Below are positions 47,501-62,800 of a DNA stretch of 64,000 nt, one piece after another. Below the pieces are notes generated by a model. That model searched no databases, had not been told where the DNA came from, and saw only the letters and a list, made by a program, of their open reading frames with translations. The position numbers were made by a program, and so were the translations under genes. Origin of the DNA: Chamaea fasciata (lineage: Eukaryota; Chordata; Aves; Passeriformes; Sylviidae); the NCBI GenBank assembly GCA_029207755.1, contig JARCOQ010000017.1:10552945-10616944 (forward strand). The letters run 5' to 3'. Every line of letters starts with the position of its first letter. The first letter of the stretch is position 1.

Positions 47501-50500
47501 AAACCACCACTTTATTGGCTTTACTTAGGCACAGAAAAGAGACTAGCACTCACCTTTTAATATTAATAACAGCGGCAACAACAACAAAAACCTATTTAAG
47601 GGGAGATACGAAATAAATATTTAAATAAAAATACTTGGAAATTTGTTTATTTGCTTTCAGAAAACAGAAAGGGGAAAAGTAATTGCAAAATTCTCTTTCA
47701 GTTCAAAACAATTACACACAGCCTACAGGTTGTTTTGCTGTATGTGGACTATATGGCAGAGATGTGAGACACCAGATATCCCATATCAAGCGGTTTAATC
47801 TCATTTATCCTGTGCCTAACAGATCCTCAACCCAGAACTGCAGCCTGGTTAAACACTGCATGAAATTCTGCCACAAAGATGGGTTTCCCCACATTTGTGG
47901 GAACTCTTCTGTAGAGGGCTCAAAACAGAGCAGCAGAACAGCTTCATAACTGGTTTCCTAGTCAATGTTGAAAGTGGCAAAAACAGTAGCTCAGAAAGGC
48001 AGCAAACGTTATATTTTCAATTGGAATTCCAATAAATGCTGGTTAAAGAGCATTTTCCCTTAAAAATTCTAAGGAAATAAGGGAAAGAAATTCTGTGGAT
48101 ATTATCTTCCCAAGCTTTTCTTTTTCTCGTTGAAAAACCATTGATTGGGAAATAAGTAAAATAGATGGATTCCTTATTATAATCCAAGTATTTAATTTTC
48201 ATCAACAAGAACTCCAAAAAGTTCCAGAAGTAGATATTTCTTTCTTGTTTAAGTAAAAGAAGCCCTTTTCCTTAAAACCAAATTGTTAATACTCTGTGCT
48301 TCAAGTCCTGTGATGGGGCCTTAAAAGCTGTGGTAGGTTTAAATTTTTCTTTAAGGGATTTTAACTGGGCTTGGGGTGACTTTATTCTTTTTCTTCTGGG
48401 ATGCTCAACAGAATTATGAATATGATATAAGAAATAATTCTTTGGGATATTTTGATTCAAATAAAAACTAAAATTGCTTTTGAGTAACATATCTAGAGGA
48501 TCAAAGGCTTAAGGAGCAGCAACACCATAAATAATGTTCAACCTACTACTCTTTAAAGATTTTAACCGGAGAATTTGAAATAAATCTCTAAATGTACACA
48601 CACATTCCCTTTCTCCTTCCTCCATGAATACCATTAACGTGAATTTCAAGCAAGGCTCACCTTCACAACGGCTATTATTGACATGGGGTAGATGATCAAT
48701 ACAGAACAGACTTGAAGCTCATTTTCAGAAATTGATAAAAGTTCAAACCCCAGAGGGGTGAGATGATTTACAGCAGAGGTTAAAGCTATGCATTCGACTT
48801 TTCTCAAAAGCAAAGGTATTCTGGATGCTTCCAAATATTTATTTTTTCCCTAAATGCCTTTAAGTTCAAATACAAATTTATTTTCCTTCTTGGAATTCAC
48901 AGTTAGAGTAGGAATTAATTTTGCTGAGGGTATCTATCAAGCAGGTAACAGCACATAAGACAACTTCCTTTGTATAACAGGTGCAAGAATCACGGAGCTG
49001 GATCTTACTGGGACCTGCTCAGTTTCTCCCAAACCCATCCTCAGGGCCAGGTTTCCACTCATTCCTGGCTGGGATTTATTCCACATCCTCCTGCACTGGC
49101 ACCAGTGTCTGTCCTGGCTCATTCCCCACAAGGATACTGGGAAGTGCTGCGATGGGACTGAGGTCCCGCAGCCTTCACATCTTGGGGGGTTCAAGAGCCA
49201 ATGATGAGACACAAAGATTTGATACATTCATGAAGTACATATTTAAAAAAAAATAGTGGAAAGCGGTAGCCTTCAACTTCCTGTAGAGCTGGGAATATGC
49301 AGGACTTGGTCCCACGAAAAAGAGGTGGAAAAGACACCTCCAAGGAAACAGAGCTGAGCAGAGACAGTACCACACCTCCCCATGAGCAACAGGCTTTCCT
49401 CCCCAATTCTCTGCAACTTCTTTCCCATCCTCACCTCCTTCCCTCAAGGCAGCAGTCCTTGATCGGGAGGCAGCAGGAGCAGGAGGTTAAACTTGGCTTT
49501 TCTCCCCAGGTCATCACTAAAGACTGGCCTCAGTAATGAAGTGCTCTGGCTGAAATAATGAAAGGAAGGCCAGTACAGAACTCCTGTGAGTCCTGGCCCA
49601 GTCCAAACCCTGATGTTGATGTTGTTATTCCAGAGAAGCACAGAGTAGGTAGGGCAACCCCACATCCATCAGAGCAGTTAGAAGCCATTTTGTACTGTAT
49701 GCTTTTAATTATTTCATTGACAACCTTGGACTTGATAACTGTCTGAATTTTCCTGTCAACACTTTAGTCCTTCATTTTCTTCGTTAAATCACAGTTTTGA
49801 ATTGCGTTTTTTCTCCGCCCACACCCCAACTATTTTTTTGGCTTCTAATTCCCTGAATACCCCGCACTGTTTTAAATTACACGCTCATTTCAGAATACTT
49901 GGACTATTTATCTAGGAGGCAAATTTCAGAGTCATCTGAAATTAATTTCCCAACCCCAAGGATGCTGGGTACCAGCTTCCAACTCAGCCATGGAATTTCC
50001 TGGTGGTGCTGCGTGGTTTGGGTTTCTCCACACCTCCAGAGAGCCACTCCAGCAGCTGCAGGGCTGCAATGTGCCCTCCCTCCTGCTTCTGTTCCACTCA
50101 CCTTTCCAGCAGCAGAATAAAATCTACTTTGATTATTTTATAGATGCTAGTATAAGGTAAGCTATATAATTCTTAACGTTGAATCTAATCTTGGGACGTG
50201 GAAGTGTTTCAAACAACTGAGGGATACTCAGCATAAAATTCAGCCTGGAAGGTTGTTACTAATTATTTTGCCAAGTTCATTAATGGGAATCGGGTTCCCT
50301 GTATGTCCAGCAACACAAGTTTTAGAAGTATCAGTTACTCCAGGTGGTTTCACCTGGACTTTGGGCACCTCCACCATCTCTAATGTTAAGGCTACGGGCA
50401 GAAGTACAATCATTTCACACATTCCAAACATAAAATGAAAACCTTCTGCCATGAGAAATCTTGAATTTTATTTTGCATGTCTGTAAGGAGTCCAATCTGA

Positions 50501-52410
50501 TGGCAGAAATTTGAAATTCCCTGCTGTTTTGTTAAGTATATAAAAACAAGTCTCAAGTGTAAGAGAAGTTACGGCTTTTCAATGGTCAAAATATTTTCCG
50601 CCAAAATTATTTTTCTTTAAAATTATTTGTTCGTGTTAAACTATCTGTGACATCAAGTTTAACATGCTTTTAATTTGAAGATGGACACTTTTCAAAAAAT
50701 GCCATAATTCATTTTTTTTGGAAAAAACCTTCAATGACAGTTACTCTCAAAAACTTGTAAGACTTCTGGAAATATTTCCACCTAAAACTTGTTGGAGAAC
50801 TCAATGTTATTTTGGGAATAAGGATAGGGAATACAATGATTTTGCAATATCAGACCAACACATAAACATTTATTTCTGGGTATTTTGCTGTGACTGAAAG
50901 AGTTTTTACTTTTTCAACCAGAAACTGAATTTTTCCAACAACTTCTTAATTATTTCTTTTTCAGTATTTTCTGTGAGAAAATTACTCTAACCTGCTCCTG
51001 AAATCACCTCAGTACGAAAAAAAAAATAAATAAATTTAAAAAATGTTATATTATAGCCCTTAAGAAAGCAGCTTTTATACATCTAAGGCTGAAGGTTCTC
51101 TTACAGCAAAACTCCCAAGAGTCACCTAATCACAGCTGACAGTTGAAATCAATCATGTCATGCTACAGGATATTTATCAGAAACCTGACATTACACGTTT
51201 GATCCACACCTGCCAATGGACAGTGTAATATTGCTATAACCACCCTTAAAGGCAGTCTCTGGAGCCTGCAATCCCCAAATCCCTTTTCAGTGACAGGAAT
51301 TCAGGGAAATCAGCTAATTTTGGGGATTTTTTCCTCAGCTGACACCTTGCTCTAGGGACTCAGTGTGGGGCAGGTGGAACCAGCTGCGCAGCTCCTGTGG
51401 GCAGACGGGGTCCAGCTGCACCCAGACCACACCACAGCCTTCTCCCCCTTCTCCCAGGGAAAGGAGCCTCCCTACAAACAGGTCAATGGATGTGGTCACA
51501 CTGTGCTGACAGGTACTGATATCTTGACTACAAAAGACACACGAAGTGGAGGTTCATCACCAGACCTCCAATATGGGTCATTCACTTCCCAATACCCTGC
51601 CCCATGTTCATTTTGCTGCCCAAAAAAATCACATTGCCATGCTGGATCTTCATCCTAAAGCTGGAAACATTGGTATTCGGAGGTCAAGAGCAGCTAAATG
51701 AGCTACCTGGAAATTCCAGTGTCAGACTGCTCTGGGAAATGAGTGGCAGGACAGCCACTATGGATGAGACAGCAAAAGTAGAGGATAACACCAGGTCCAA
51801 CTACACATTGCAAGAGAGCCAGCTACTCAAAGATGTAACAACAGTATTTCCCCATGGATAAAGTGATCTGAGTTACCCCACCATGAGAGGTTGGTTGGTT
51901 TGCTTGTGTGGGGGGTCATGTGCTGTTTACTTGTTTGTTTGAAGGCAGACAACAACGGCATTCAGGCTGTGTTCACTTTGATCTCAGCTCTGAAAAGATT
52001 TTTCTCTCTGCAGATTTCCCAGTATAAAAGGTAGAATCTGAACTCAAAGAAGCCAAAATAGAAAAAGCTGCCAAAGGTTCTAGTAAGGACACTGTGAAAA
52101 TCTTAGAATGAATTTAAAGTGCAGCTACTTGAGCTCAGAATTAGGTCAGTGTTCCATGAACAGTCTTTTACAGGGCAAAAAAGTTCATCTTTTACAGAAA
52201 CAGAAATATAACATAAAACATATTCTGGGGAGGCCAGTTAAAAACCAAGCACAGAGGGTGAGGGTGGTTGCAAAACCATCTCTCCATAAAGCTGAGCTAC
52301 TGATGTTCATCATTCCAGAGCTGAGTCCTTAGAACTCAGCTGAACACAGGAGCTTCATGAAACTCATAGCAGCTCTGCTTTGCCACCAGCACATTAATAA
52401 AACTATACTG

Positions 52411-52427
52411 AAAAAAAAAAAAAAAAA
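52411..52427. repeat. Poly-A tract
   Basis: A run of 17 A residues follows 'aaaactatactg'. No element body could be attached to it. Confidence 0.85.
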
Positions 52428-54519
52428 CCTGGAAGGTGAGGTACATTTCAATCTTCCCTAAATTCTTTCTAATACATTTATTTAAACAAACTGAAATTTC
52501 ACCCTGCCAGCTGCATATTCAGCTGCTGTGGCAGCCCAGGCATGCACAGCCTGGCTACTTCATGGTGATGTTTTGTGGTCAACTCTGATTTCCAATAAAG
52601 GATCCACCATTTCCGCCTGACAAAGGTGGGCTGTGGGATGTACAGATGAAATGGAACCCTCAACAAACTCATGGTGCTTTCATGTAAAAGCTGTAGGCCA
52701 GGCAGCCTGGCATCAGCTGACAAAAACAGCAGTAGGCACGTATGGTTGGGTGTCTAAACCCCACCCTAAAATACCCAAGGAAAGAAGAAAGTAAGTTGAA
52801 ATAAAACAACACTTTGGTAGTCATCATCAAATGCTTTGAACAGCTGGAGCTCCTAAGTACATCCCTGCTCCTTAGAAGGGCTGAAAAGAAAAATATACTG
52901 TACCTAATAACTGCACATTAAAGGGTGGAGGAGGGAGAGAATCCATGTCTGCCTTGATGTCCTGGTGAACAAAACCTGATTGAGATCTCCACGTGTTTTC
53001 CATCTGCCTGGTCTCAGCTAGGTATTTCTGCATGGTTCGGTTTTCAGGGTTTCTTTGAGGGAGGGAAGAGCTCCTAAAATATTTTTTTAACATTTAATTT
53101 CTTCCCATTACCATTTTCATAAACAAAGGTTAGAAGCAGTAAAGGGCAAAGAATCTTCAAATGTTTCTAAAGCCTTTAAATGCTGGCAGTAATCACTGCC
53201 ACAATTAAGTGAAAAAAAAATAATGCCAACTTTCAGGGGTTTTGGTATCAATGATCACATTTTTCTCTGCCATAAGGCTGATCCTGAAGAGACTGCATTG
53301 AATTAAGGTTGTGGCCAATTTAATGAAACATTTAATACCTCCAAGGCCTCAGCTTTTCAAGAAAATTAGGTACATTGCAGCACAGGTACAGTAGGGGCAT
53401 AACTGTGTTCCCCTTGATCAATCAACTGGACCATATAAAGCTCTACAAAAAGTTATCTTTACATCCAGCTCACTTACATTTATCCTAGCAGGACACATTA
53501 GCTCTTACACATCACTGGTTAAACCACCTCCATTGCCCCTGGATCAGAACTGGCTCCCAGCCAGCTGGGGCAAAGCACAGGTTGAGAAGTTCAAACTTAT
53601 CTCCTTCCCTTCAATTAGCAATACCCTTCAGCAATTATTATCTCCTAAAGAACAAGGCAAATCTTCCCTGCAGCTTTTTCCTCCAACTATTCCTGCTTGA
53701 AAAGAGACTCAGCTGAGTGAATGAAAGGAAGCTGAGGGCACTGGTAAAAATCCGTCCTCAAGCAGCCACTCCACGTATAAACACTGCAAAAACCAGCTGG
53801 CATTATAACCAACAAGCGACTCACAAAACTCCATGCTTCAAGGCTAGGTTTAAGATTTCGAGAACAATTGGATGTTAAACCCAGATTACTGAAGATGACC
53901 GTTCATTTCCCTTCTGCAACAAAATCCCTGTGCAATTAATTAGAAAAACATTTTTCCCAAACTGACACATCCAACACAAAGACTGCAGAGAAGGTGAATT
54001 CCTCCCCAGTAACCCAGAAGCAAATGACAGGCTGTAATTGTGGATATTTGAGTCCTTGACTCGAGCCTGCGTGAGAAAAGCTGGTAAATCAGTACATGCT
54101 CACCCTGTTGCTAAATCAAAGGCTCACGAGAAGGGCAGGGTTGGAGTTCTGCCACACTCCAACAAGAAAACAACTGCAGCAGCTGCCACAACATCGGTGA
54201 GGACAGACACCAGACAACCCTACAACACCACGTGGGACAGAGGGTCAAGGAACTTGCTTTAAAAGTGTGCTTCTGCTCCAGCTCAGAAGAGATGGAGAGT
54301 CCTGTATCTCAGCTCTGCGTTCATCTACTTCTTTCTATAAATACTAAAAACAAACACCCACAAAATATTCTGAAAAGACCTCAGTGAATCAAAACATATC
54401 CACAAGATACAGATTTTGTTCTTAGGATTATGAAGGAAATTATTAGTTTCAAAACGCCATTATAACAATACACCATCATGAAACTGACACCACTTCACGG
54501 GCATTTCAATTGTTAAGGC

Positions 54520-54536
54520 AAAAAAAAAAAAAAAAA
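54520..54536. repeat. Poly-A tract
   Basis: This is an isolated run of 17 A residues in AT-rich non-coding sequence. Confidence 0.85.
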
Positions 54537-56103
54537 TCAGATTGTTCAAAGATTTCTCCAGTCTTAGCTTTGGAAAATCCACACTTTCATTCTTCAACTT
54601 GCTCTCCATATGTGGACTTAAGAAAGAAGAGACTTTACACCTCATGTTCTCCTTTCTTTCTCTCTCTCCATTTCTTCCAATCCACCTCCCCCAAAGCGGC
54701 ACTTACCACAGTGACAAATGAAGCAATAATAAGGTTAGTCATTTAACTCCTTGCATCCTACTTAAAAACCACCCTAATTACTGTGTAATGGGTCCACAGA
54801 GGCAGAAGAGTCTGGGTGAAATCTACCCGGAGGGCACCGGTATAGTTCATCTGTCCATTCCCTAATAGCACTCTAAAGTTCACCCTTATAAACGTGTCAC
54901 CTAGCCTATAATTAAGTGACTGGTCATTAGGTAACATATGTGGTACCTGTGGGTCACATATCAGTCAGCTGGTGATGGATCTTCATCCAGGAGCTCTGCA
55001 GGAGCAGCTCCAGAGTTCTCTGTCACCATGGCAGGTCCCCTCATGCACAGCACCCTCAGAGAAGAGTTTGTGTGGGTGGGTTTTTTTAAAGCAATAAGCC
55101 CTATGTTTGTGAAGGGTGAGACCCTGAGGGGAGGAGGGAGTGGAAGGACTGTCACAGTTCAGCCTAAGACCTGCAGATTGATGAAAAGCTCTGGTTTTTC
55201 TTTATATTCTGCAGGCATACTGGTCCTAAAGCACCCTTCAAACTTTGCTGACAGGTGAATTTCCCATTCACGCTCTGTGTGAGTCAAGGTTGCTAATTAA
55301 TATATTTTTATAAACTACAAGAGGACATCCACTTCCCTGGTCATATTTTAAAATAAATAAATCAATATCAAGTTATGCTTTTTAACTCCTCCTTCAGCTT
55401 TCATGGTCATGCAAGGACAAGGTGGACAGAGAGGAAAAGCATAAGCCAGCTTTATCCTTGATTTTCTCAAGGAAACAGGAAGAGTCTAGAAGCTACAGCT
55501 GAACAAACTCCCACATCACTGAAAGAACCACACACCCAGGCTGATCTGGCCATTCATCAGTGTGGCCACAAAAACAGATAAATACCACCAGTTTCACTGA
55601 ACCCCCTCCTCACCTCACTCTGCGCATCATGAGGGGCTTGATCAAGGGCAATATCAGAACAAGTGCAGGACATTTGAGTCAGGTTTTCCCTCAGTCAGAA
55701 CAAGAGCACCAGTTTCCAGCAGCTTTTGTTGCCCCCAAGAGACAGAAAAGGACAGATCACATGAAGTCTTGAAGTTCAGACTAGAGTCCTAGTAACCCTG
55801 AGGCTCATACCTCTTACAAAATTATTCAGTTGCTTCACAATTTAGAAGTTCTTTGAACTGGCAAGAGAAAGAAAATTAATTTCCTTGAGGAAGGCCCGCA
55901 AAGGTGGGCAACCAATTTAATTTGGCTACAAGAAGACTGTACCCCTGCCCCTGTGTTGCATACACTGTTTTCAAGGAATTCATTGTTACCTTCTGCATTC
56001 TTGGATTCAATAATGCAATGAAGAGCTGGACCACACAGATTTCCAGATGGTAAATGAGATTTGAGCTAAGCTTTTCTGGATAAGTAAATTATATAGGAAA
56101 TTG

Positions 56104-56120
56104 AAAAAAAAAAAAAAAAA
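56104..56120. repeat. Poly-A tract
   Basis: This is an isolated run of 17 A residues in AT-rich non-coding sequence. Confidence 0.85.
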
Positions 56121-59100
56121 GAATCTCATGCCCACAAGATTTAAAGGTTTATAATTGCTGGTTATTATCTGCAAGGAGTGTGCCCAAAGCCATGATCCTA
56201 TGGCAAATAAAACAAGACAAGACCTTGAAACCAACCCTCTGATCTCAAATGATGAAATGTACCTTAATTCCCACAAATATTAACCTCCCATGATGTCTTT
56301 TCTGGCAGCGCACCTTGGTTTGATATTCACAGCAAAACACTTGGGCCCCCCAGAGTTTTGATAGGACAGGAAATAGAAGATTTGGCAGAAGCATTACGTT
56401 GGCCAATTAATTCCAAGAACAAAATTCCAAGCCCAAGAAGAGGCATATCTCCATCAGTGACTAATTTAGCCCACTGTATTTAGAGACAGATAATTAGATG
56501 TAACTGGACACACAGTTACATGACTGTTTTCATGATTTACAGAATGAAGCAAAACCTGTCATTTTGACTTGAATCACATTGGAAAGATACAGAGATGCAC
56601 AGATTTCACCCCACAGGGAATTTTATCGCTTTAAATTCTGCAGTCAACAAGGGGATGAAATCTAAAGAAATACATTGTTCTTTTGCATATTTTGTAGAGA
56701 AAATACCTGCCCCTCTGGCCAAGATGAGAATTTATATCCCAAGATTTGCACTCTTTACCAGGTTGTCCACCCCTCATGTTCTTACTGCATTTCAGACAAA
56801 AGTTCTTCACAACCAGATCCATCAGTTTCTGTTTTCTTCACACTAAGAGAACATCATGCTGCTTTTGTACTCTCATGTTTTGCATATTTCCCCATATTCT
56901 CAGGTTCTTTAGTCAAAACCAAGATGAGCCAAGGGGAGTGACATCGAACAATATCTACAAAGACGATTTGCCATTTTAATCTCACACTCATGAAATACAC
57001 AGCTTAAAGCTGCTGTGTAGTACAGCTCATGCAGGGATCTCTTCTCCCTGGTACACTCTGTCTTATGCCAATAGCATAATTTGAAATGCTGTTTGCGAAC
57101 AGCAGAGATGACCCTTTCATTGCAAGCTATCCCATATAGAGTTCAAATCTTTTTTACTTGGAGGGTCTTTTACTCTGCCAGGGTCTCATATCAATCACCC
57201 AGTGATGGATGGGCATCCCATGCCAGGGTCATGTGTACCTGCAGTGCTTATTGAGCTGCAGCACCTCATCCTCCCCAGATACTGACGGCTGATCTATATG
57301 ATTCAGCTCCAATCGAAACTGTGATTTTTCACTGTTAAGGACTCTTCCATTTGACGTGTTTGCACTGAGGCTATCAGGGATCAAAATGGTGCACAGAAAA
57401 ACAGCCCTCAAATAAGGGGATTAGCTGACTAATGTGTGCTTGCACCACATAAAATTATAAAGTGGTCCCCATCTAAAGAAGAAAAAAAATCAGAAAGGGG
57501 AAAATCAGCAAAAAAGCCTGTGTGACAGTCAGTGACTTTATTTGAACAGTTATTTGAAACATCATTAGGACAATTCTGCTTCAAGAGTTTGGCAATTAAT
57601 CGGCACACACAGGAGCACGGCACAAATTAAACTTACCCCTTGTCATGGCCAAATGTAAGTCATGATGTTTAAGGAGGATGTAGAAGTGCAGGACAGGAGA
57701 GAGGATGGGTAAAACACAGAGAACCAAAGTGGTTTGACAGAAATTGAATAAATAGCAAATTCATTTACTGTCAGAGTGGAGCCTACATTAGGAAAGATTG
57801 CCTACAAATATTAAGTGGGCAGGGATACGAGCCTACATGAGAAAGGAGAGAGAAAATTTGGGAAGGAGTTTCTTTACATTTCTGTTTTTTTCTGTATAAC
57901 TCAGTAGGTGCATGATACACAACCAAAGATTAAGCTGATCTCAAGAAATCTTACACCTAAACAAAAATGGAGCCAATTCCAAAGAAAAAATTATGCTGGT
58001 TTTAGACAATTTGCCTTAGGTTTTATCCCTGATTGGATGCATCTATAATAGTGTCTTTTCTAATTCAATAAAAGAAATCATTACTCAAACTGCAATTCCT
58101 CCCTGTGCCAGTAAGGTGGTCTGATTGCACTTTTTTGGCACTCTCTGCTGCAGTCAACACAACATGTGCTCTTCCCATGCAATTGCCACACCCTGAGAAA
58201 TATCCAAGCTGAATGCGCTAAAATGCCAATCCCAGAGCTCTGTTTAAACCCAAGGTGGATTTCCTTACATACCTAGGAAAGTGATGTGGTCAGATCTGAG
58301 ATTTCAGCTGACAGTAATAGCTGGCTTTATACTTTCCCTGTGGTTACAGCTGTTCACACTGATCTGCTGCAACATGCAGAAAATGGAGAAACACGAGAGA
58401 CTGACATAAGGAAAGGCAAATAAAGGAAAACATTGTCCTTTTGGAGTGGACATGACCAGAAGGATGTTGGGAGTTGTCTGGAATGGGACATAGAGGGACC
58501 AATTCTTTGCTGGTTGCAAATTACTCCTCTGCAAAGAGGATGTAACTCATTACTCTATTTACGCAAGTATAGGTGACCACAAAGAGACAAGGCAAAATAG
58601 TCAGAAAGAAGACTTCTGCAACTCATTCCCCACTTACCAATAGCTCACTGGGTGGTCTTGAACCATAAACCAAAGACATAGTTAAATATTATTTTACACA
58701 GCAATTCCAGGGTCCAGCACTCCACAGCAAAATATTTGCACTTTCTTAGCTGCACAATACTTTTAAAGTATATTTGGTCTCATTAATGTATACAGTTATT
58801 TTGCCTTTGCTCTGAATAATTTCATGAGAATTTTTTGTCCCTAAATACTTACAAGTACCTGAAAAACTACCACTGTTCTGTGGAACAGGAATATGTCATT
58901 GTTCCCACTTTGTAGAACAGGCCCAAAGGGTTGTGAATCTGTCCTTCCATACATATGACATCCTCACAGAACACCTTCTGCAAGTTTGCATCCATGTGAA
59001 GAGCTGCCAAATCCTTTCAGAACTAACGGCTGTCCAGTGTTCCTCAAAAAGAACTCAAGTTTCAAAACAGACACCTTGTGTAAATTGACCATACAGACCA

Positions 59101-62100
59101 CATTTCTGCTTTGTGTCTCAAACGTGCACATCTGACAGATTAAAGAGCACTTTGATAGGATTTTTTCCCCCTATTTTGCTGTGGTACCAATCATAGAACC
59201 AATCTGAGGGCAGGTGTTTATTTTATTTTTATTATTCTGCTAAGCACAGCATTCTCTACAACCTTCAGGGAAGGGGAATGGGGAAGAACAGCGTCAACTT
59301 CCAAGAAAATATCAAAAAGCTAATAACCACTCTTCTGAATTTTAATCCATAGCCAACCCTAAAATAGCTCACTTCATACACACTTTGCACTTTTGATAAG
59401 GAGAAAAGGAGGTGCTTCATTCCAGAATCATCTTAAAAAGGGGATCACGTTAATAACAGCAAATTAACACTGATTCTTAAAAATTATACTTTTCTCCTTA
59501 AAATAGTAGTCAAAAATTGACATTATGAAGTAATTCAGGTTCAAATAATAGTTCTCACGTGAATGCAGATTTCATAGAAGTTTCCTTTTTAGTTTGCACT
59601 GTGGGCTAAATCGTTGGAGAAACAATTTTCTAAAAGAGATTTGTGATAACGTCCTTGATGCCACTGTGGATGGGCCACTGTCTTTGTCGTTTCTGATGTG
59701 CGCAGAGCCAAGAAGAGTCAAGAGCATTTGGGCACAGCCATTTGGTGCCTGAAGTCACCACTCCCAGCTGACATCAGGACCTTAATCCACTCCAACACTT
59801 CGGCTAAAGTGACCGTGCAACCCTTGCAGCACCACAGCCACTCATGGCAAATGAGTGAGGTTGAAAATACCTTCAGCACCTCCACATTCATCCTGGGGAA
59901 AACCTGTTTTCTAATTTGTCTTTTTCAGTCCTTCAGCTGCATGAGTTTTACTGTGGGTGAAAGATGTGAGTATATTTATGCAGCAGAAATTACCAAATAA
60001 TGAAGAACACTACAACACTTCCAGATTTTATTTGGAAGCCCGTTGGCACAGAATCAAAATGAAACACAGCACAAGAGTAAAAATAGAAATTGCAACCCAT
60101 AACTACTTAATTTTGACAGGAAAGGCTAACATGTTTCTTAATAATTTTACAGCTTTCAAAAACACCAAAGGATTTGTAGTCTCTACATACCTGAGCTTAG
60201 GTAAATTACAGGCAACTACTCCACAGACCTGCTTTCACTTTCAAATTCTTTATATAGGCTTATTACAATATGTTGAAAAATAAATTAGCATTAGACGTTC
60301 ACTGAGATAAAAGTTTAAGATTCCTTTTACTACTTTACCTTCCAGTCTTAATATTTCATAATCTTTATATTTCTCTCATCTTTCACATGCAGAGATAACA
60401 AAAAAACACCTAGAATGTAGATTGCCCCAGGTTACAATCATTATCCAAATGGACTGAAAGCTTTGAGATCATGGCCACATGTAATTACAAAACAATATTT
60501 ATGTCTTCTGCAAAGAAAATGATGGAACCTCGACCAGGATGGTCCATAGAAAAATTTGTATGGAGAAGAAACAGGGTATTGCTACCCAAATAGTTAAGAC
60601 TACTGCGCAATAGCATTTTCATATGTACAAATAAATGAGAGAGCACAGCCCCTGACAAAAACAGATTGGGCTCAAAATAGACAAAACACAAGCATAGCTT
60701 GGTTATAATTATGCTTAGGCCAGCAAGACCCAGGCACTCTGTGTAAACATCAGGCAGTGGGATTTGTTTATTTTATTCTATAAATGAAAACTAGATAGTC
60801 ATAGGCAATCTAGGGAGATAAAAATTAAATAAAATCTAAGTTTGAGTTTCGTTCTGAATGGATTTTTATGCTAACTGTACAAGATCTCTAGTGACCCCCA
60901 GCAAAGAGAACAGTCTTAGTTTGAGTCTCCTCAAAGAGACAAATTGCATTAGTGCAGCACATAACATTGGCCTGATGAATTAGCTTTTCCTTGACTAAGA
61001 GATTCTATGCAAATGTGAATAATCCCCACACAGAAGAGAGAAAAAAGGACAACCCTTCCCACAGCCAAGACACATAATTATACTCACATTAAAAAAGTAC
61101 AAATAGTTCAATTTCATATATAAAATATGCATAAAGTTAGGCCAGGGAAGTTTAATTATTAGTGGTCTGCTAAGACCTTGAGAATACCCTGAATCCAGCA
61201 GAAAGGTGGAACAGGTAGCTGAGAACAAGGCCTGGAGGAGGACCACAGGAATCTCAACCACGGGTAGAGGCGGTCTGCAGTCCCTGTGCCCAAACTAAGC
61301 TCCTCCCTCCAAGCCCAGGAGACCCTTATCCCATCGCCAGAAAATCCTTTAAGGAAAACTAAAAATTCCCTATACAAACAATCATCAAAAAATATTGTCA
61401 GGGATTGTGGAGAAACATCACCTTTTTTGCTGCTATTAAGAGATGCTCAGAATTTGAGCAATTTGTTAGGGACATTAAGAAACCACAGAACCCATTTTAC
61501 ACAACTTTAACATTTCAGCTGCTGTCACAAACCCAGAGGTACTTCCAGAGAAAGCTGGGAACTCAGGGGATTACAGTCAGCCTAAAAGAAGAACCAGAGT
61601 TGCTTCTGTGGAGCAGCAGCAGCATCAGAATGAACATAAGACAGAGCATAGAGCAATAACACTTTAACTCAATTTCTGATTAAGGGATATGAAAGATCCT
61701 CTCTGAGGCCTCTCACTAATGTTGCAGTGCAGATACACCACTCCAAAAACCAACCTGCTATCATGGGTAACTGCACACTTCTGATTTGCTCACATTTCAC
61801 GGTCTACTCAATGGCTATTTATTGTCCAGGTACAATTCTAATGAGCAGGTGAGATCTGGAGCTCTAAACAGTTTAGCGATGTCAGTAAAGACTTTAAGAT
61901 GACCCTAACACAGTTAAGCTGCAATAATCCCCTGAAGTGTTTAAGTGCCTTAGGTCAGCAATAAGCTGCTCTCAGGAGTTAATCAGGAAGGCTGTGTAAT
62001 CAGGACAATGAACTCTTCACCAGCACATCCCAATGAAGAAAGCCAATTATACTCTTAAAAGTCACAGACTCCTATAATCCCATGGAAGCCAAACCATGGC

Positions 62101-62644
62101 ATTTGCTAAATAAAGCAGACACACCCCAACCAACCTACACAAGCTTATGTTAAAACTGTTATTTAGTACCACATTTTATGCACCATTACTGATCTTGCAT
62201 TCTGTGAGTGAATTACATGACTTTATCAGGTTTGTTTTTTTTGCAGAATGCAGCACAGGCTCTACACTACCACAGTGACCAGGAATACCCAGACTGATTG
62301 CATCCTTTAATGAGAAATCACCAGCCATAGAGTTTATGAATAATTTATCAAAATTTCAAAACTAGAAAAGAATAGAACAGCTAAAGAAGTTGAGATGTTC
62401 TTTTAATAAAGATTCCTTCTTTAAATATCACAAACTACTTTATAAGGCCTAAATTTCAAATTACTTGCTCTTCTGTAACAATGGTCCACCATTGAGTACT
62501 TTTTTATACCACAAGAGTACTTTTATCTATGTATTGTTCAACTTCAATTGAAATTTCACTTTCTAATTCAGACTGATGTTCATATTCTTTTGTGTTATTT
62601 GTTCAGAGCCAGATAATAAGTAGAATTAAGCCAATAGATCACAA

Positions 62645-62800
62645 TTCAAACACTGGAACAGGCTGCCCACAGCAGAGTGGTTGAGTTACCATCCCTGAAG
62701 TTATTGAACAGTGGTGAGCTTGGCAATGCTTCATTAATAGTCGGACTTGATGGACTATCAAATATCTTTTCCAATCTAAACAGTTCTACGATTCTATGAA
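62645..62800 (+). mobile_element. CR1 LINE, 5'-truncated 3' end
   Basis: The segment contains the CR1 3' blocks 'actggaacaggctgcccac', 'ccatccctgaagtt', 'ggacttgatgg', 'cttttccaatctaaacagttc', and the CR1 terminal repeat attctatgaa at the very end. Only about 155 bp is present, as is usual for 5'-truncated CR1. It retains the terminal octamer better than the copy at 16.1 kb. Confidence 0.9.

Larger units (their letters stand above)
44041..62644. other. Long non-coding stretch
   Basis: No gene, RNA gene or intact element is recognised in these 18.6 kb. Most frames are below 100 codons and the longest are only slightly above. Simple sequence includes a 22-base G run (44502-44523) and A runs at 51018-51040, 52411-52427, 54520-54536 and 56104-56120. 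Parts with many TAAT/ATTA cores and little low-complexity sequence (for example about 45880-46320) could be conserved non-coding elements, which I cannot test here. Confidence 0.5.
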
